The notes beneath the pieces are model-generated. The model saw nothing but the letters and a program-made list of their open reading frames with translations, ran no database searches and was not told the origin of the DNA. A stretch of DNA of 60,874 nt from an uncultured Clostridia bacterium (GTDB lineage Bacteria; Bacillota; Clostridia; UBA1381), in NCBI GenBank assembly GCA_959602045.1, contig CAUGRT010000012.1, positions 1 through 60,874 of the forward strand, written 5' to 3'. A program made the position numbers and the translations under genes. Below are positions 45,175 to 53,177 of this stretch, piece after piece; position 1 is the first letter of the stretch, and each line of letters opens with the position of its first letter.

Positions 45175-45990
45175 ATGAAAAGATTTGACGTAAAAGATCA
45201 TGAGCCGAGCTACTTGCCCGATGGCGATTGGGAATTGGTTTGGTCGGATGAGTTTGACGGAACAGAGCTGGATAGGACCAAGTGGGATTTCAGGTTGAAT
45301 TTTTGGGGGAAGCCTTTTGAGGCATACACGGATGCCGGTATTGTGCTTGACGGGAAAAGCCATATAGAATTGCACAGGACCGAAAGAAACGGCTGCTATG
45401 TTTCGCCGCAGCTGCAAACAGGCTCAAATTCATTTGATATTCCGAAAAGCAATACGGATAATCCGTGGGGACAAGATGAAATCTGGCCGCTTGGACTTTT
45501 GGAAAAACCCAAGTTTGTCCATCGTTTCGGATACTATGAGTGCAGATGCAAATTTCAAAAGGATCCGGAAAATATGTGGAGTGCATTCTGGACGCAGTCA
45601 CCGTCGATTGGAACAAGATTTGAGCCTGAATGGTGCGGTATTGAATCTGATATTATGGAATGTTTTCATTCGGGTGAGGCTACAACAGGGAACATAATGG
45701 GCGGCTACGGCAAGCAGTTCAGACAAGAAGGACGCGTTAAATATGATTTGGAAGAAACAGAGGACGGATGGCACTATTTTGGTATGGATTGGCAGCCGGA
45801 CGGGTATGTCTTTTATTGCGACGGTAAAGAGGTATCGAGAACGAATGAGCATGTATCGCTCGTTCCTCAGTTTATCTTGCTGACGACAGAGGTGGTTGGC
45901 TACCGTTCATCAAAGCCGAATAAGGTTGACGGAGAATATGTAGATGATGCATTTATTGTTGACTTTGTGAGAGTGTTTGACAAGAAATAA
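45175..45990 (+). CDS. Glycoside hydrolase family 16, intracellular
   Basis: A 271-residue beta-jelly-roll enzyme. WSDEFDGTELDRTKWD opens the fold and IESDIMEC carries the catalytic ExDxxE signature (about residues 156-162). GH16 covers endo-beta-glucanases, beta-agarases, porphyranases, carrageenases and endo-galactanases; the subfamily cannot be fixed by eye. Its lack of a signal peptide is unusual for an endo-enzyme and implies action on imported oligomers. It overlaps the long upstream frame of the next gene but not its SD-supported start. Confidence 0.88.
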   Translation: MKRFDVKDHEPSYLPDGDWELVWSDEFDGTELDRTKWDFRLNFWGKPFEAYTDAGIVLDGKSHIELHRTERNGCYVSPQLQTGSNSFDIPKSNTDNPWGQDEIWPLGLLEKPKFVHRFGYYECRCKFQKDPENMWSAFWTQSPSIGTRFEPEWCGIESDIMECFHSGEATTGNIMGGYGKQFRQEGRVKYDLEETEDGWHYFGMDWQPDGYVFYCDGKEVSRTNEHVSLVPQFILLTTEVVGYRSSKPNKVDGEYVDDAFIVDFVRVFDKK

Positions 45991-46015
45991 TATGTATACA
46001 GATAGAGGTAAAATT

Positions 46016-47437
46016 ATGGAAAGACTTATTAAAATAGGTAAGGTAAAGACAAAAAAAGCGTCTGAAATTAAAAGCTCGCGTATAGGCATCGGATTTGAAA
46101 AGCTTGACAGGGATATATTTAATCCTGAAAATGCTTATGACAAATTAGCCGATATCGGTGTGAAGTGGGTGCGCATCCAAAGCGGATGGGCAAGAACTGA
46201 AAAGAAAAAGGGAGTCTATGATTTTGCATGGATAGACAACGTTGTGGATAACCTGCTTAAACGGGGATTAATTCCATGGATCAATTTATGCTACGGAAAC
46301 GGACTTTACGATGAAGATGCGGCAAAAATTTTCGGTGCAGTGGGTTGCCCTCCGATAAAAAGCGCAGAGGCTAAAAATGCATGGGCGAGCTATGTTAAGG
46401 CGCTTGCGGCGCATATGAAAGGCAGAGTAACCTATTATGAGGTTTGGAATGAGCCTGACGGAGCATGGTGTTGGAAGCATGGACCGAGTGGAAAGGAATA
46501 CGGAGAATTTGTTGTAAATACGTCAATTGCACTGAAATCCGGTGATAGTGACGCTAAAGTGGTGGGCGGAGCGTTGTGTATAGGAAAGACATTGGATTTT
46601 GCTTATGACGCTTTTTCACAGGGCATGGGTGAACATATAGATGCATTCTCATTCCATGAGTATGTAATTGATGAAACGATTGTGTTCCGTCATGTAAAGG
46701 CTTTGAGAGGATTATGTGATGCATTTAATCCAAGTATTGAAATTATACAGGGTGAGTCGGGGTCACAGTCACGAAGCGACGGACACGGTGCTATGCGAAA
46801 GGGTGCATGGACACCGAGAAAACAGACAAAGCAGCTCCTTCGTCATCTGATGGCAGATTTAATTACCGATGTGAAATTTACGTCCTATTTTTCGTGTGTG
46901 GATATGATTGAAGCTTTAAACGGTGAAGCGGGCAATTTGAGCAGCTATCTGGATTACGGTTATTTCGGTGTATTGGGTGCCGACTTTGATGCTGAAGGAC
47001 ATTCTGTAGGAACCTACACTCCGAAACTGTCTTATTATGCACTTCAAACGCTTGCGGCAATGTTTTCGGATGACGTAAAGAAGGCAGATTTGCCGATTAT
47101 GCGCTGGCCTGAGGTATCTGACAGACTGTTTGGTACAGATTGCGATGATCATACCATTGTCACAAATGGATTTAGACGTAAAAACGGGTCGGCAGCTTTT
47201 GTTTTCTGGAACAGCACAGACCTTATGACCACGGATTTTGAATCGACGATTTCATTATATGCGGCGTCACTCAAAGGTGAGGTGCGTTTGGTGGATTTGA
47301 TGGATGGGACGGTCTATAAATTGCCTGAAAGTATTTTGGAAAGTCATGGGGATAGTAAATATTTTATTCATAATTTGCCCATAAAGGATTATCCAATGGT
47401 ACTGACATTCGGAGATTTTATTGAAACGATTGAATGA
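46016..47437 (+). CDS. GH39-like clan GH-A glycoside hydrolase, intracellular
   Basis: A 473-residue enzyme. An (alpha/beta)8 barrel starts at RIGIGFEKLDRD. The acid/base is in YEVWNEPDG (Glu about 145) and the probable nucleophile in IIQGESGSQS (Glu about 246). A small C-terminal beta domain follows. GH39 includes beta-xylosidases and alpha-iduronidases; other GH-A families are possible. The ATG after AGAGGT is chosen. It has no signal peptide, so it acts on imported sugar chains together with GH1 and GH16. Confidence 0.75.
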   Translation: MERLIKIGKVKTKKASEIKSSRIGIGFEKLDRDIFNPENAYDKLADIGVKWVRIQSGWARTEKKKGVYDFAWIDNVVDNLLKRGLIPWINLCYGNGLYDEDAAKIFGAVGCPPIKSAEAKNAWASYVKALAAHMKGRVTYYEVWNEPDGAWCWKHGPSGKEYGEFVVNTSIALKSGDSDAKVVGGALCIGKTLDFAYDAFSQGMGEHIDAFSFHEYVIDETIVFRHVKALRGLCDAFNPSIEIIQGESGSQSRSDGHGAMRKGAWTPRKQTKQLLRHLMADLITDVKFTSYFSCVDMIEALNGEAGNLSSYLDYGYFGVLGADFDAEGHSVGTYTPKLSYYALQTLAAMFSDDVKKADLPIMRWPEVSDRLFGTDCDDHTIVTNGFRRKNGSAAFVFWNSTDLMTTDFESTISLYAASLKGEVRLVDLMDGTVYKLPESILESHGDSKYFIHNLPIKDYPMVLTFGDFIETIE

Positions 47438-47452
47438 TGATCCGGAAAGATT

Positions 47453-48091
47453 GTGGTGAATGGTATGAAAAGAATTTTATTTCAGGGAGATTCGATTACC
47501 GATATGTATAGGGTTCGGGAAGATGATTCCTACGGAGGCTGTGGATATGCAACCCTTGTATCGGCGGAGATAGGATGTGATTATCCCGGAGAATACGAAT
47601 TTTTCAACAGAGGAATAGGTGGCGACCGCAGCATAGATTTGTTGGCACGCATAAAACGGGATATGATAAACATCAAACCGGATGTTATGAGCATATTAGT
47701 TGGGGTAAATGACATATGGGCAGAGCTGGATACAAAAAACGGCGTTTCGAAACAAAAATATGAACGCTATATGGATATTATTATAAACGATGTTTTAGAA
47801 GCACTGCCCGATATAAAGCTAATGATTATGGAGCCTTTTGTGCTTAAAGGTTCGGTAACTGAGGAAAAATGGACGGAATTTCGCTTGGGTGTCGAACAAA
47901 TTGCCGATGCTGCAAGACAGGTTGCGAATCAGCATAATATAAAATTTATTCCTCTTATGAAGAAATTTGATGATATGGCGGCGACCGGATCTCCCGATTA
48001 TTGGACGGTAGACGGTATTCACCCAACTGCCGCCGGCGGTGAGTTGATTAAGCGCGAGTGGATTAAGGCGTTTAAGGAATTGCAGCTATGA
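47453..48091 (+). CDS. SGNH/GDSL hydrolase, probable carbohydrate esterase
   Basis: A 212-residue esterase. Block I FQGDSITD holds the Ser nucleophile, block II is NRGIGGDRS, block III GVNDIW, and block V DGIHPTAAG gives Asp and His. It is cytoplasmic and probably removes acetyl groups from imported oligosaccharides. The frame opens at GTG (47453) after GGAAAG; an ATG at 47465 is an equally possible start. Confidence 0.88.
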   Translation: MVNGMKRILFQGDSITDMYRVREDDSYGGCGYATLVSAEIGCDYPGEYEFFNRGIGGDRSIDLLARIKRDMINIKPDVMSILVGVNDIWAELDTKNGVSKQKYERYMDIIINDVLEALPDIKLMIMEPFVLKGSVTEEKWTEFRLGVEQIADAARQVANQHNIKFIPLMKKFDDMAATGSPDYWTVDGIHPTAAGGELIKREWIKAFKELQL

Positions 48092-48163
48092 TATAAATGA
48101 AGATGCGGTGTCTGCTTGCAATCGGTACGGCGCGGCGTTTTAAGGATTTACGAGGTGAGGTAA

Positions 48164-48841
48164 GTGAAAATAACATGGATTGGACAAGCAGGATTGCTGA
48201 TTGAAACAGATGGAAAGAAAATTATGGTTGATCCGTATTTATCCGACAGCGTTGAGGCGATTAACCCTAAAAATTGGAGACGTGTAGCGGTTGATGAGAG
48301 TTTGTTTGAAGAAGATATAGATATGATTGTCATAACACATGACCATCTTGACCATCTTGATCCGCAAACCTTAGAAAGATTTTTGAAAAAGGATAAGATT
48401 TTGACCGTACTGGCTCCGTATAATGCGTGGCAGCAGGTAAGAAAGAACGGCAAAGATCATAATTATGTCATGTTTAACCGCGGTACGGTTTGGACGCAGG
48501 ACGGTATCACATTTACAGCGGTTAAAGCAGAACATTCGGATTTGACAGCAATTGGATTTATCATAGATGACGGTGAATTTAAAGTGTATGTGACGGGGGA
48601 CACCTTATATAATAAAGATATTTTCCCGGAGCTGCCGAAAAATCTTGACGCCGTATTTTTGCCGGTAAACGGTGTGGGCAACAACATGAACATTTCCGAT
48701 GCAAAGCAGTTTGCTAAAATGACGGAGGCAAAAAAGGCAATTCCGATTCACTGGGGGATGTTTGATGAACTTGATGTTTCGGATTTTGATCTTGTTAATG
48801 CAATTATACCTAAAATATATGAGGAAGTGAAATTTAAATGA
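48164..48841 (+). CDS. UlaG-like metallo-beta-lactamase-fold hydrolase (probable lactonase)
   Basis: A 225-residue MBL-fold enzyme. The metal site is THDHLDHLD, with VTGDTLY and IPIHWG supplying further ligands. The family includes UlaG, the L-ascorbate-6-phosphate lactonase, and other sugar lactonases. It has a GTG start with SD GAGGTGAGG. It overlaps the dehydratase gene by 4 bp (ATGA), so a lactone-to-acid step feeding the dehydratase is a reasonable inference. Confidence 0.82.
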   Translation: MKITWIGQAGLLIETDGKKIMVDPYLSDSVEAINPKNWRRVAVDESLFEEDIDMIVITHDHLDHLDPQTLERFLKKDKILTVLAPYNAWQQVRKNGKDHNYVMFNRGTVWTQDGITFTAVKAEHSDLTAIGFIIDDGEFKVYVTGDTLYNKDIFPELPKNLDAVFLPVNGVGNNMNISDAKQFAKMTEAKKAIPIHWGMFDELDVSDFDLVNAIIPKIYEEVKFK

Positions 48842-49998
48842 AGGTAACAGATATAAAAGTATTTACGGTTGACTGTTTCAGAACAAATTGGGTATTTGTT
48901 AAAGTCTATACAGACGAGGGAACAGACGGAGTCGGAGAGGCAACTCTTGAATATAAGGAAAAAGCGTTAATAGGTGCGATAGAACATATCAAGGAATATC
49001 TTGTCGGGCAAAATCCGCTTGATATTGAAAAGCATTGGCACAATATCTACCGAGATGCATATTGGCGCGGCGGAGCGGTCTTGATGTCTGCATTGTCGGC
49101 TGTTGAAATGGCGCTTTGGGATATATTGGGCAAAAGCCTTAATGTACCGGTTTATCAGCTCTTGGGCGGCAAGGTAAATGATAAGGTACGTATCTATGTA
49201 AACGGATGGTTTGCAGGCGCAAAAGAGCCTGAGGAATTTGCACAAAAGGCAAAGATTGCGGTGGAAAGAGGTGTTACCGCAATGAAATGGGATCCATTCG
49301 GTAAGAACTATCTGAATATTTCAAACCAAGAGTTAGACAAGGCATTAAGATGTATATCCGAGGTGCGTGACGCTGTGGGCGATGAGGTTGATTTGCTCAT
49401 TGAAGGACATGGCAGATTTAATATACCAACAGGTATAAAAATTGCAAAGGAGCTTGAGCAGTTTAAGCCTATGTTTTTTGAAGAGCCTGTTCCGCCCGAT
49501 AATCTTGACGCGCTCAAAGAGGTAAAGGACAAGTCGCCTGTTGCTATTTCTGCCGGTGAGCGTTTGTATACAAGGTGGGATTACAGACCGATGTTTGATA
49601 AGCTGGCTGCCGATTACATACAGCCTGACATATCGCACGCCGGTGGAATAATGGAGCTAAAGAAAATTGCTGCCGAAGCGGAGTGCAGATATATTCCGTT
49701 TGCGCCTCACAATCCGTCAGGCCCTGTTGCGAATGCGGCAACACTTCAGCTTGCGGCAACCTGCCCGAATTTTGAAATTCTTGAAATTATGTATTCGGAT
49801 GTAGAGTGGCGCAAGGATGTGACAAATGAAAAACTGGAATACAAGGATGGATATATAAAGATACCCGACAAGGTAGGACTGGGTATTGAAATAGACGAAG
49901 ATGAATGTCTTAAGCATCCATACAAGCCGCACACATTAAGACATTATACAGGGGCGCTTACAGACATAAGACCGGCAAAAAACGAGTTTTATTTTTAA
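48838..49998 (+). CDS. Enolase-superfamily acid-sugar dehydratase or cycloisomerase
   Basis: A 386-residue mandelate racemase/galactonate dehydratase-type protein. The N-terminal capping domain is followed by a barrel with a Lys in MKWDPFG, metal ligands in LIEGHGRFN, FFEEPV and SAGERLY, and the catalytic His in APHNPSGP. Members dehydrate aldonates to 2-keto-3-deoxy acids or isomerise sugar lactones and anhydro-aldonates. The substrate cannot be read from sequence. Coupled to the UlaG-like gene and 13 bp from the SDR gene. Confidence 0.85.
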   Translation: MKVTDIKVFTVDCFRTNWVFVKVYTDEGTDGVGEATLEYKEKALIGAIEHIKEYLVGQNPLDIEKHWHNIYRDAYWRGGAVLMSALSAVEMALWDILGKSLNVPVYQLLGGKVNDKVRIYVNGWFAGAKEPEEFAQKAKIAVERGVTAMKWDPFGKNYLNISNQELDKALRCISEVRDAVGDEVDLLIEGHGRFNIPTGIKIAKELEQFKPMFFEEPVPPDNLDALKEVKDKSPVAISAGERLYTRWDYRPMFDKLAADYIQPDISHAGGIMELKKIAAEAECRYIPFAPHNPSGPVANAATLQLAATCPNFEILEIMYSDVEWRKDVTNEKLEYKDGYIKIPDKVGLGIEIDEDECLKHPYKPHTLRHYTGALTDIRPAKNEFYF

Positions 49999-50011
49999 AG
50001 GAGATCAAGAC

Positions 50012-50791
50012 ATGAATGCAGTATTAATAACGGGAGCGTGCAAAAATACGGGAGTTGCAATAGTCGAAAAATTTGCCGCGAAAGGAAAAAATGTAATCTT
50101 TACCGGAAGAAATCTTGACAGTGTGCGTGATGCGCAAAATAAATATTGTAAGGAATTTCCGAATGTAAATATATTGGGTTATCAGATTGATTCGTTGAAT
50201 GAGGATAACTCCGTTGACGAAAAGTCGGTAAAGGCTTTGTTTGATGAGCTGGATAAAAAAGAAATATTTATCGAAACACTTGTTCTAAATGCAGCAGACC
50301 AGGGACTTCATATGGAGATATTTAAAAACCCGATATCGGATTTTATACGCGTACTCAATACAAATGTTGTATGGAATTACTGTATGGTTGAGAATGCCGC
50401 AAAAAGAATGAAAGATAACGGTGGTGGAAATATAATTTTTATAAACTCCAACACGGCCTACCGCGCAATACCAAACAGAATTGCATATTCCACATCAAAG
50501 GGCGGTCAGCTGGGTATGATGCGGGCTATGGCGCTTGATTTGGGAAAATACAATATACGTGTCAATGCCGTACTTCCGGGAATGATAAGAACTGACAGAT
50601 GGATAGAAAATCCTGATTTCTATAAAGACGTGCCGTCGAGATATACACCTCTTGGAGATGTTGCAACAGGAGAGGATATTGCGGACGCTGTATGGTATTT
50701 TGCGGCACATTCTAAAAATACCACCGGTGCTGAGCTTACGGTTGACGGCGGCAATACTATACAGTTGTATCCTATCATACCAAAGGAATAA
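50012..50791 (+). CDS. Short-chain dehydrogenase/reductase
   Basis: A 259-residue NAD(P)-dependent oxidoreductase. The cofactor motif is atypical (TGACKNTGVAI rather than TGxxxGIG). The catalytic Ser, Tyr and Lys are in INSNTAY and YSTSKGG, and NAVLPGMIRT closes the active site. It probably oxidises or reduces the sugar or keto-acid intermediate handled by the two preceding genes. It is the last gene of the island, with a terminator ~100 bp on. The SD is AAAGGAG. Confidence 0.88.
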   Translation: MNAVLITGACKNTGVAIVEKFAAKGKNVIFTGRNLDSVRDAQNKYCKEFPNVNILGYQIDSLNEDNSVDEKSVKALFDELDKKEIFIETLVLNAADQGLHMEIFKNPISDFIRVLNTNVVWNYCMVENAAKRMKDNGGGNIIFINSNTAYRAIPNRIAYSTSKGGQLGMMRAMALDLGKYNIRVNAVLPGMIRTDRWIENPDFYKDVPSRYTPLGDVATGEDIADAVWYFAAHSKNTTGAELTVDGGNTIQLYPIIPKE

Positions 50792-50893
50792 ATTTTGATT
50801 GTAATTATGGACACGCCGCAGAATACAGTTATTGATTAAGCTTTAGGCAACATCCGGCTCTATGTCAACAGGTGCGGTGAAGAAAATCCCGAT

Positions 50894-50934
50894 AAAATGG
50901 CAGAAAGTATATCTTACTTTCTGCCATTTTTTTT
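50894..50934 (+). terminator. Terminator of the carbohydrate island
   Basis: A perfect 16-bp stem (AAAATGGCAGAAAGTA / TACTTTCTGCCATTTT) followed by a T-run ending at 50934. Confidence 0.95.
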
Positions 50935-51114
50935 GTTAAAGCCTTTGAACAGCAGAGCAAAGTGAGGCAGAGAACCAACCACGATGCCAAGGCATGTCAA
51001 AATAAAATTTAATTAATTTCAAACAAAAACGTCCAAATTCTTGAAATTTACGAAATTTTATGATAAAATAATATTTGAGTTGAAGGTTGCAGATAGCAGA
51101 GGGTGGAGATTAAT
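50935..51114 (+). promoter_or_regulatory. Promoter of the amidase gene
   Basis: -35 TTGAAA (51041-51046), 17-bp spacer, -10 TAAAAT (51064-51069); SD GGTGGAG precedes the ATG. Nothing else is seen in this gap. Confidence 0.65.
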
Positions 51115-52434
51115 ATGACAAAACGTACGCGAAATATCCTTTTGGGAATTGTTCTTTTTTTAATTATCGTGAATACCGTATCCTATATTATGCGAAGAAA
51201 CAGTGATAATGGGGACGGAAATCTTGCCGGGAGAATTTCCCGATCGGAAACATCCGTGAAAATTAACGGAACACGGATTCCGGCATATAGCTTTAAGAAA
51301 ATGGTCTATATTGCAGCACAGGATTTACAGCTTTTTCATTTTTCTGTTGAAGAAAGCGATATAGACAGAGTCTGCAATATCACCAATCCTGATAAGGATT
51401 ATACGCTGAATGAGGATTATATGTCGTCGCTTTCCTATATAAAGGAAAACAAAGGAGTATCGCATCAAAATTATAAGACTTATTTTGAGGGGAAAGAGGT
51501 TTCGGGATACAAGGTTGATAAGTACATCATTATTCCGGTCAACGTATTGGAGATTGTCGGAAAACGTCATTCGGAAAGTGTGGGCGTTTTGGAATATACG
51601 ATGGGTGAACCGGGAACTGCTGAAACACCCAATGCCGCTGCGCAGGATGTCAGCGTTGCACCGCCGTCCGTTCAGGGACAAAACAGCAAAATTATTGTTT
51701 TAGATCCGGGACATGGAGCGTCCTCCGATACGATGAGCGTAGACGCAAGGAGCGCGGCAGGCTGGGTTTATAATGCGGATCGGGATCAGTGGGGCGAATG
51801 GCGTCACTGGAAGTCGGGAACGGTCTGGGAGGACTGCAACGGGAGCGGCTGTAACGGGCGTGCACCAAAGGGCGGCGGCTGTTGGTATCCGATCGGAAAC
51901 GGCGACCGCGATACCGAACCGGATATTAATCTACAAAATTGTCTGGCGGCAAAACGATATTTGGAGGAAATGGGTTATACCGTGCGGCTGACGCGATCCT
52001 CCAATGCCGAAAATCCCTCGATTACCGAACGCATTAAAAATTGCTACCCCGATAAAAATACCTCCGCAGCGCCGGATGCGATGGCATACGTATGCGTTCA
52101 TTCCAATGCCGGCGGCGGAAACGGCAGCGCATACATTAGCTTGGGCGGCAGCTATGACCAGGCAGGGATTCCGTCAAATTATGTTGATGCCGGAAACGCA
52201 TTGGGCAAGGCGATGAATGATCGGATTGTTGCGCAAACGAGTTTGGGTGATTATGCCGACGGATGTTTAACGGGGTTGCAGGAGTTAATTTTATTCTGTA
52301 AATCCCCGGTGATTTGCAGTTATCTTGAGATTGGATTTTTCGATAACAGCAGTGATTTGGAAATTTTAAAGATGGAGTCAGACGCAATCGGAAAGGCGAT
52401 TGCTGAGGGGATTCATGAGTATTTCAGCAATTGA
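51115..52434 (+). CDS. Membrane-anchored N-acetylmuramoyl-L-alanine amidase (Amidase_3)
   Basis: A 439-residue cell-wall hydrolase that cuts the amide bond between MurNAc and the stem peptide. One N-terminal membrane helix (NILLGIVLFLIIVNTVSYIM), a linker domain, then the zinc amidase (about 200-439). The Zn His is in LDPGHGA, the second ligand is the Glu in TEPDINLQN, the third the His in VCVHSNAG, and the catalytic Glu is in SYLEIGFFDN. Between the first two ligands is an insertion of about 55 residues with closely spaced Cys and Gly-rich loops (CNGSGCNG, GGGCWYP), much longer than in AmiC/CwlV proteins. Confidence 0.9.
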   Translation: MTKRTRNILLGIVLFLIIVNTVSYIMRRNSDNGDGNLAGRISRSETSVKINGTRIPAYSFKKMVYIAAQDLQLFHFSVEESDIDRVCNITNPDKDYTLNEDYMSSLSYIKENKGVSHQNYKTYFEGKEVSGYKVDKYIIIPVNVLEIVGKRHSESVGVLEYTMGEPGTAETPNAAAQDVSVAPPSVQGQNSKIIVLDPGHGASSDTMSVDARSAAGWVYNADRDQWGEWRHWKSGTVWEDCNGSGCNGRAPKGGGCWYPIGNGDRDTEPDINLQNCLAAKRYLEEMGYTVRLTRSSNAENPSITERIKNCYPDKNTSAAPDAMAYVCVHSNAGGGNGSAYISLGGSYDQAGIPSNYVDAGNALGKAMNDRIVAQTSLGDYADGCLTGLQELILFCKSPVICSYLEIGFFDNSSDLEILKMESDAIGKAIAEGIHEYFSN

Positions 52435-52440
52435 GGTGTG

Positions 52441-52501
52441 AAGTCTGAATAAAATCGCTCATAGCACAACTTTTTGCTCGGAGCGATTTTCTTTCAGACT
52501 T
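52441..52501 (+). terminator. Terminator after the amidase gene
   Basis: Outer stem AAGTCTGAA/TTCAGACTT and inner stem AAAATCGCTC/GAGCGATTTT, the latter followed by CTTT. The downstream arm reaches the leader of the next gene. Confidence 0.75.
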
Positions 52502-52530
52502 AAGTTTTGTGCCTTACAGCACGGAAAGGA

Positions 52531-53136
52531 ATGTCTGTAAATTTGTATCATATAAAGGAAACCATTATTGTAGAGGGAGCATATGACAAAATCCGTCTTT
52601 CGGGATTTATCGACGGGGTGATTCTGACAACGGGCGGATTTTCCGTTTTTCATAACGACCGTCTGCGCCGAAGCATCCGCGAGTTGGCGGAACGGACGGG
52701 GATTGTGATTTTGACCGACAGCGACAGTGCCGGGTTTAAGATTCGGAATTATATTAAACAGGATATTCCGGAGCAATACATTCGCCATGCGTATATTCCG
52801 GATATTCACGGCAAGGAACGGCGCAAACGCGAGCCAGGAAAAGAGGGCTTGCTCGGCGTTGAGGGAATGACGGAGGAGGTTATTCTGGACGCCTTGAAAA
52901 AAGCCGGCTGTACGATTGATGGCAGCAGCGCTGCGCCGAGAGCCGATCGGGCGATTCAAAAATCCGATTTGATGAAATTCGGATTGGCAGGAGGTGCCGG
53001 CAGTGCGGAAAAAAGAAAAGCACTTGCGGCGCGGCTGAAGCTTCCGGCAAAGCTTTCCGCAAATATGCTGCTGGAAATCTTAAACCGCTTATTGACATAT
53101 GAGGAATTTGCGGAATTGGCAGAGGAAATCGGATAA
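52531..53136 (+). CDS. RNase M5-like Toprim protein (Toprim plus DUF4093)
   Basis: About 201 residues. The N-terminal Toprim domain shows the catalytic Glu in IIVEGAYDK and the DxD in ILTDSDSAG; a DUF4093-type C-terminus follows. RNase M5 (RnmV) matures 5S rRNA in Firmicutes. Here the usual neighbour ksgA is missing and the Toprim sequence (ILTTGGFSVFHND) is of the Clostridia variety. GGAAAGGA directly abuts the ATG; a TTG 12 nt further on could be the start. A GTGC/GCAC hairpin precedes the SD. Confidence 0.8.
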   Translation: MSVNLYHIKETIIVEGAYDKIRLSGFIDGVILTTGGFSVFHNDRLRRSIRELAERTGIVILTDSDSAGFKIRNYIKQDIPEQYIRHAYIPDIHGKERRKREPGKEGLLGVEGMTEEVILDALKKAGCTIDGSSAAPRADRAIQKSDLMKFGLAGGAGSAEKRKALAARLKLPAKLSANMLLEILNRLLTYEEFAELAEEIG

Positions 53137-53176
53137 AAAGAATCTCTTATCATTTTTTTGATAAGAGATTCTTTTT
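53135..53176. terminator. Bidirectional terminator
   Basis: A perfect 18-bp stem (AAAAAGAATCTCTTATCA and its complement) with A/T tails lies between the converging Toprim and folC genes. Confidence 0.93.
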
Positions 53177-53177
53177 A

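Noticed and set aside
43783..50791. Reading the island as an agar/porphyran (3,6-anhydrogalactose) locus
   Set aside because: GH16 plus an enolase-superfamily enzyme and SDR would fit, but the subfamilies cannot be fixed by eye, no sulfatase is present, and other acid-sugar pathways fit equally well.
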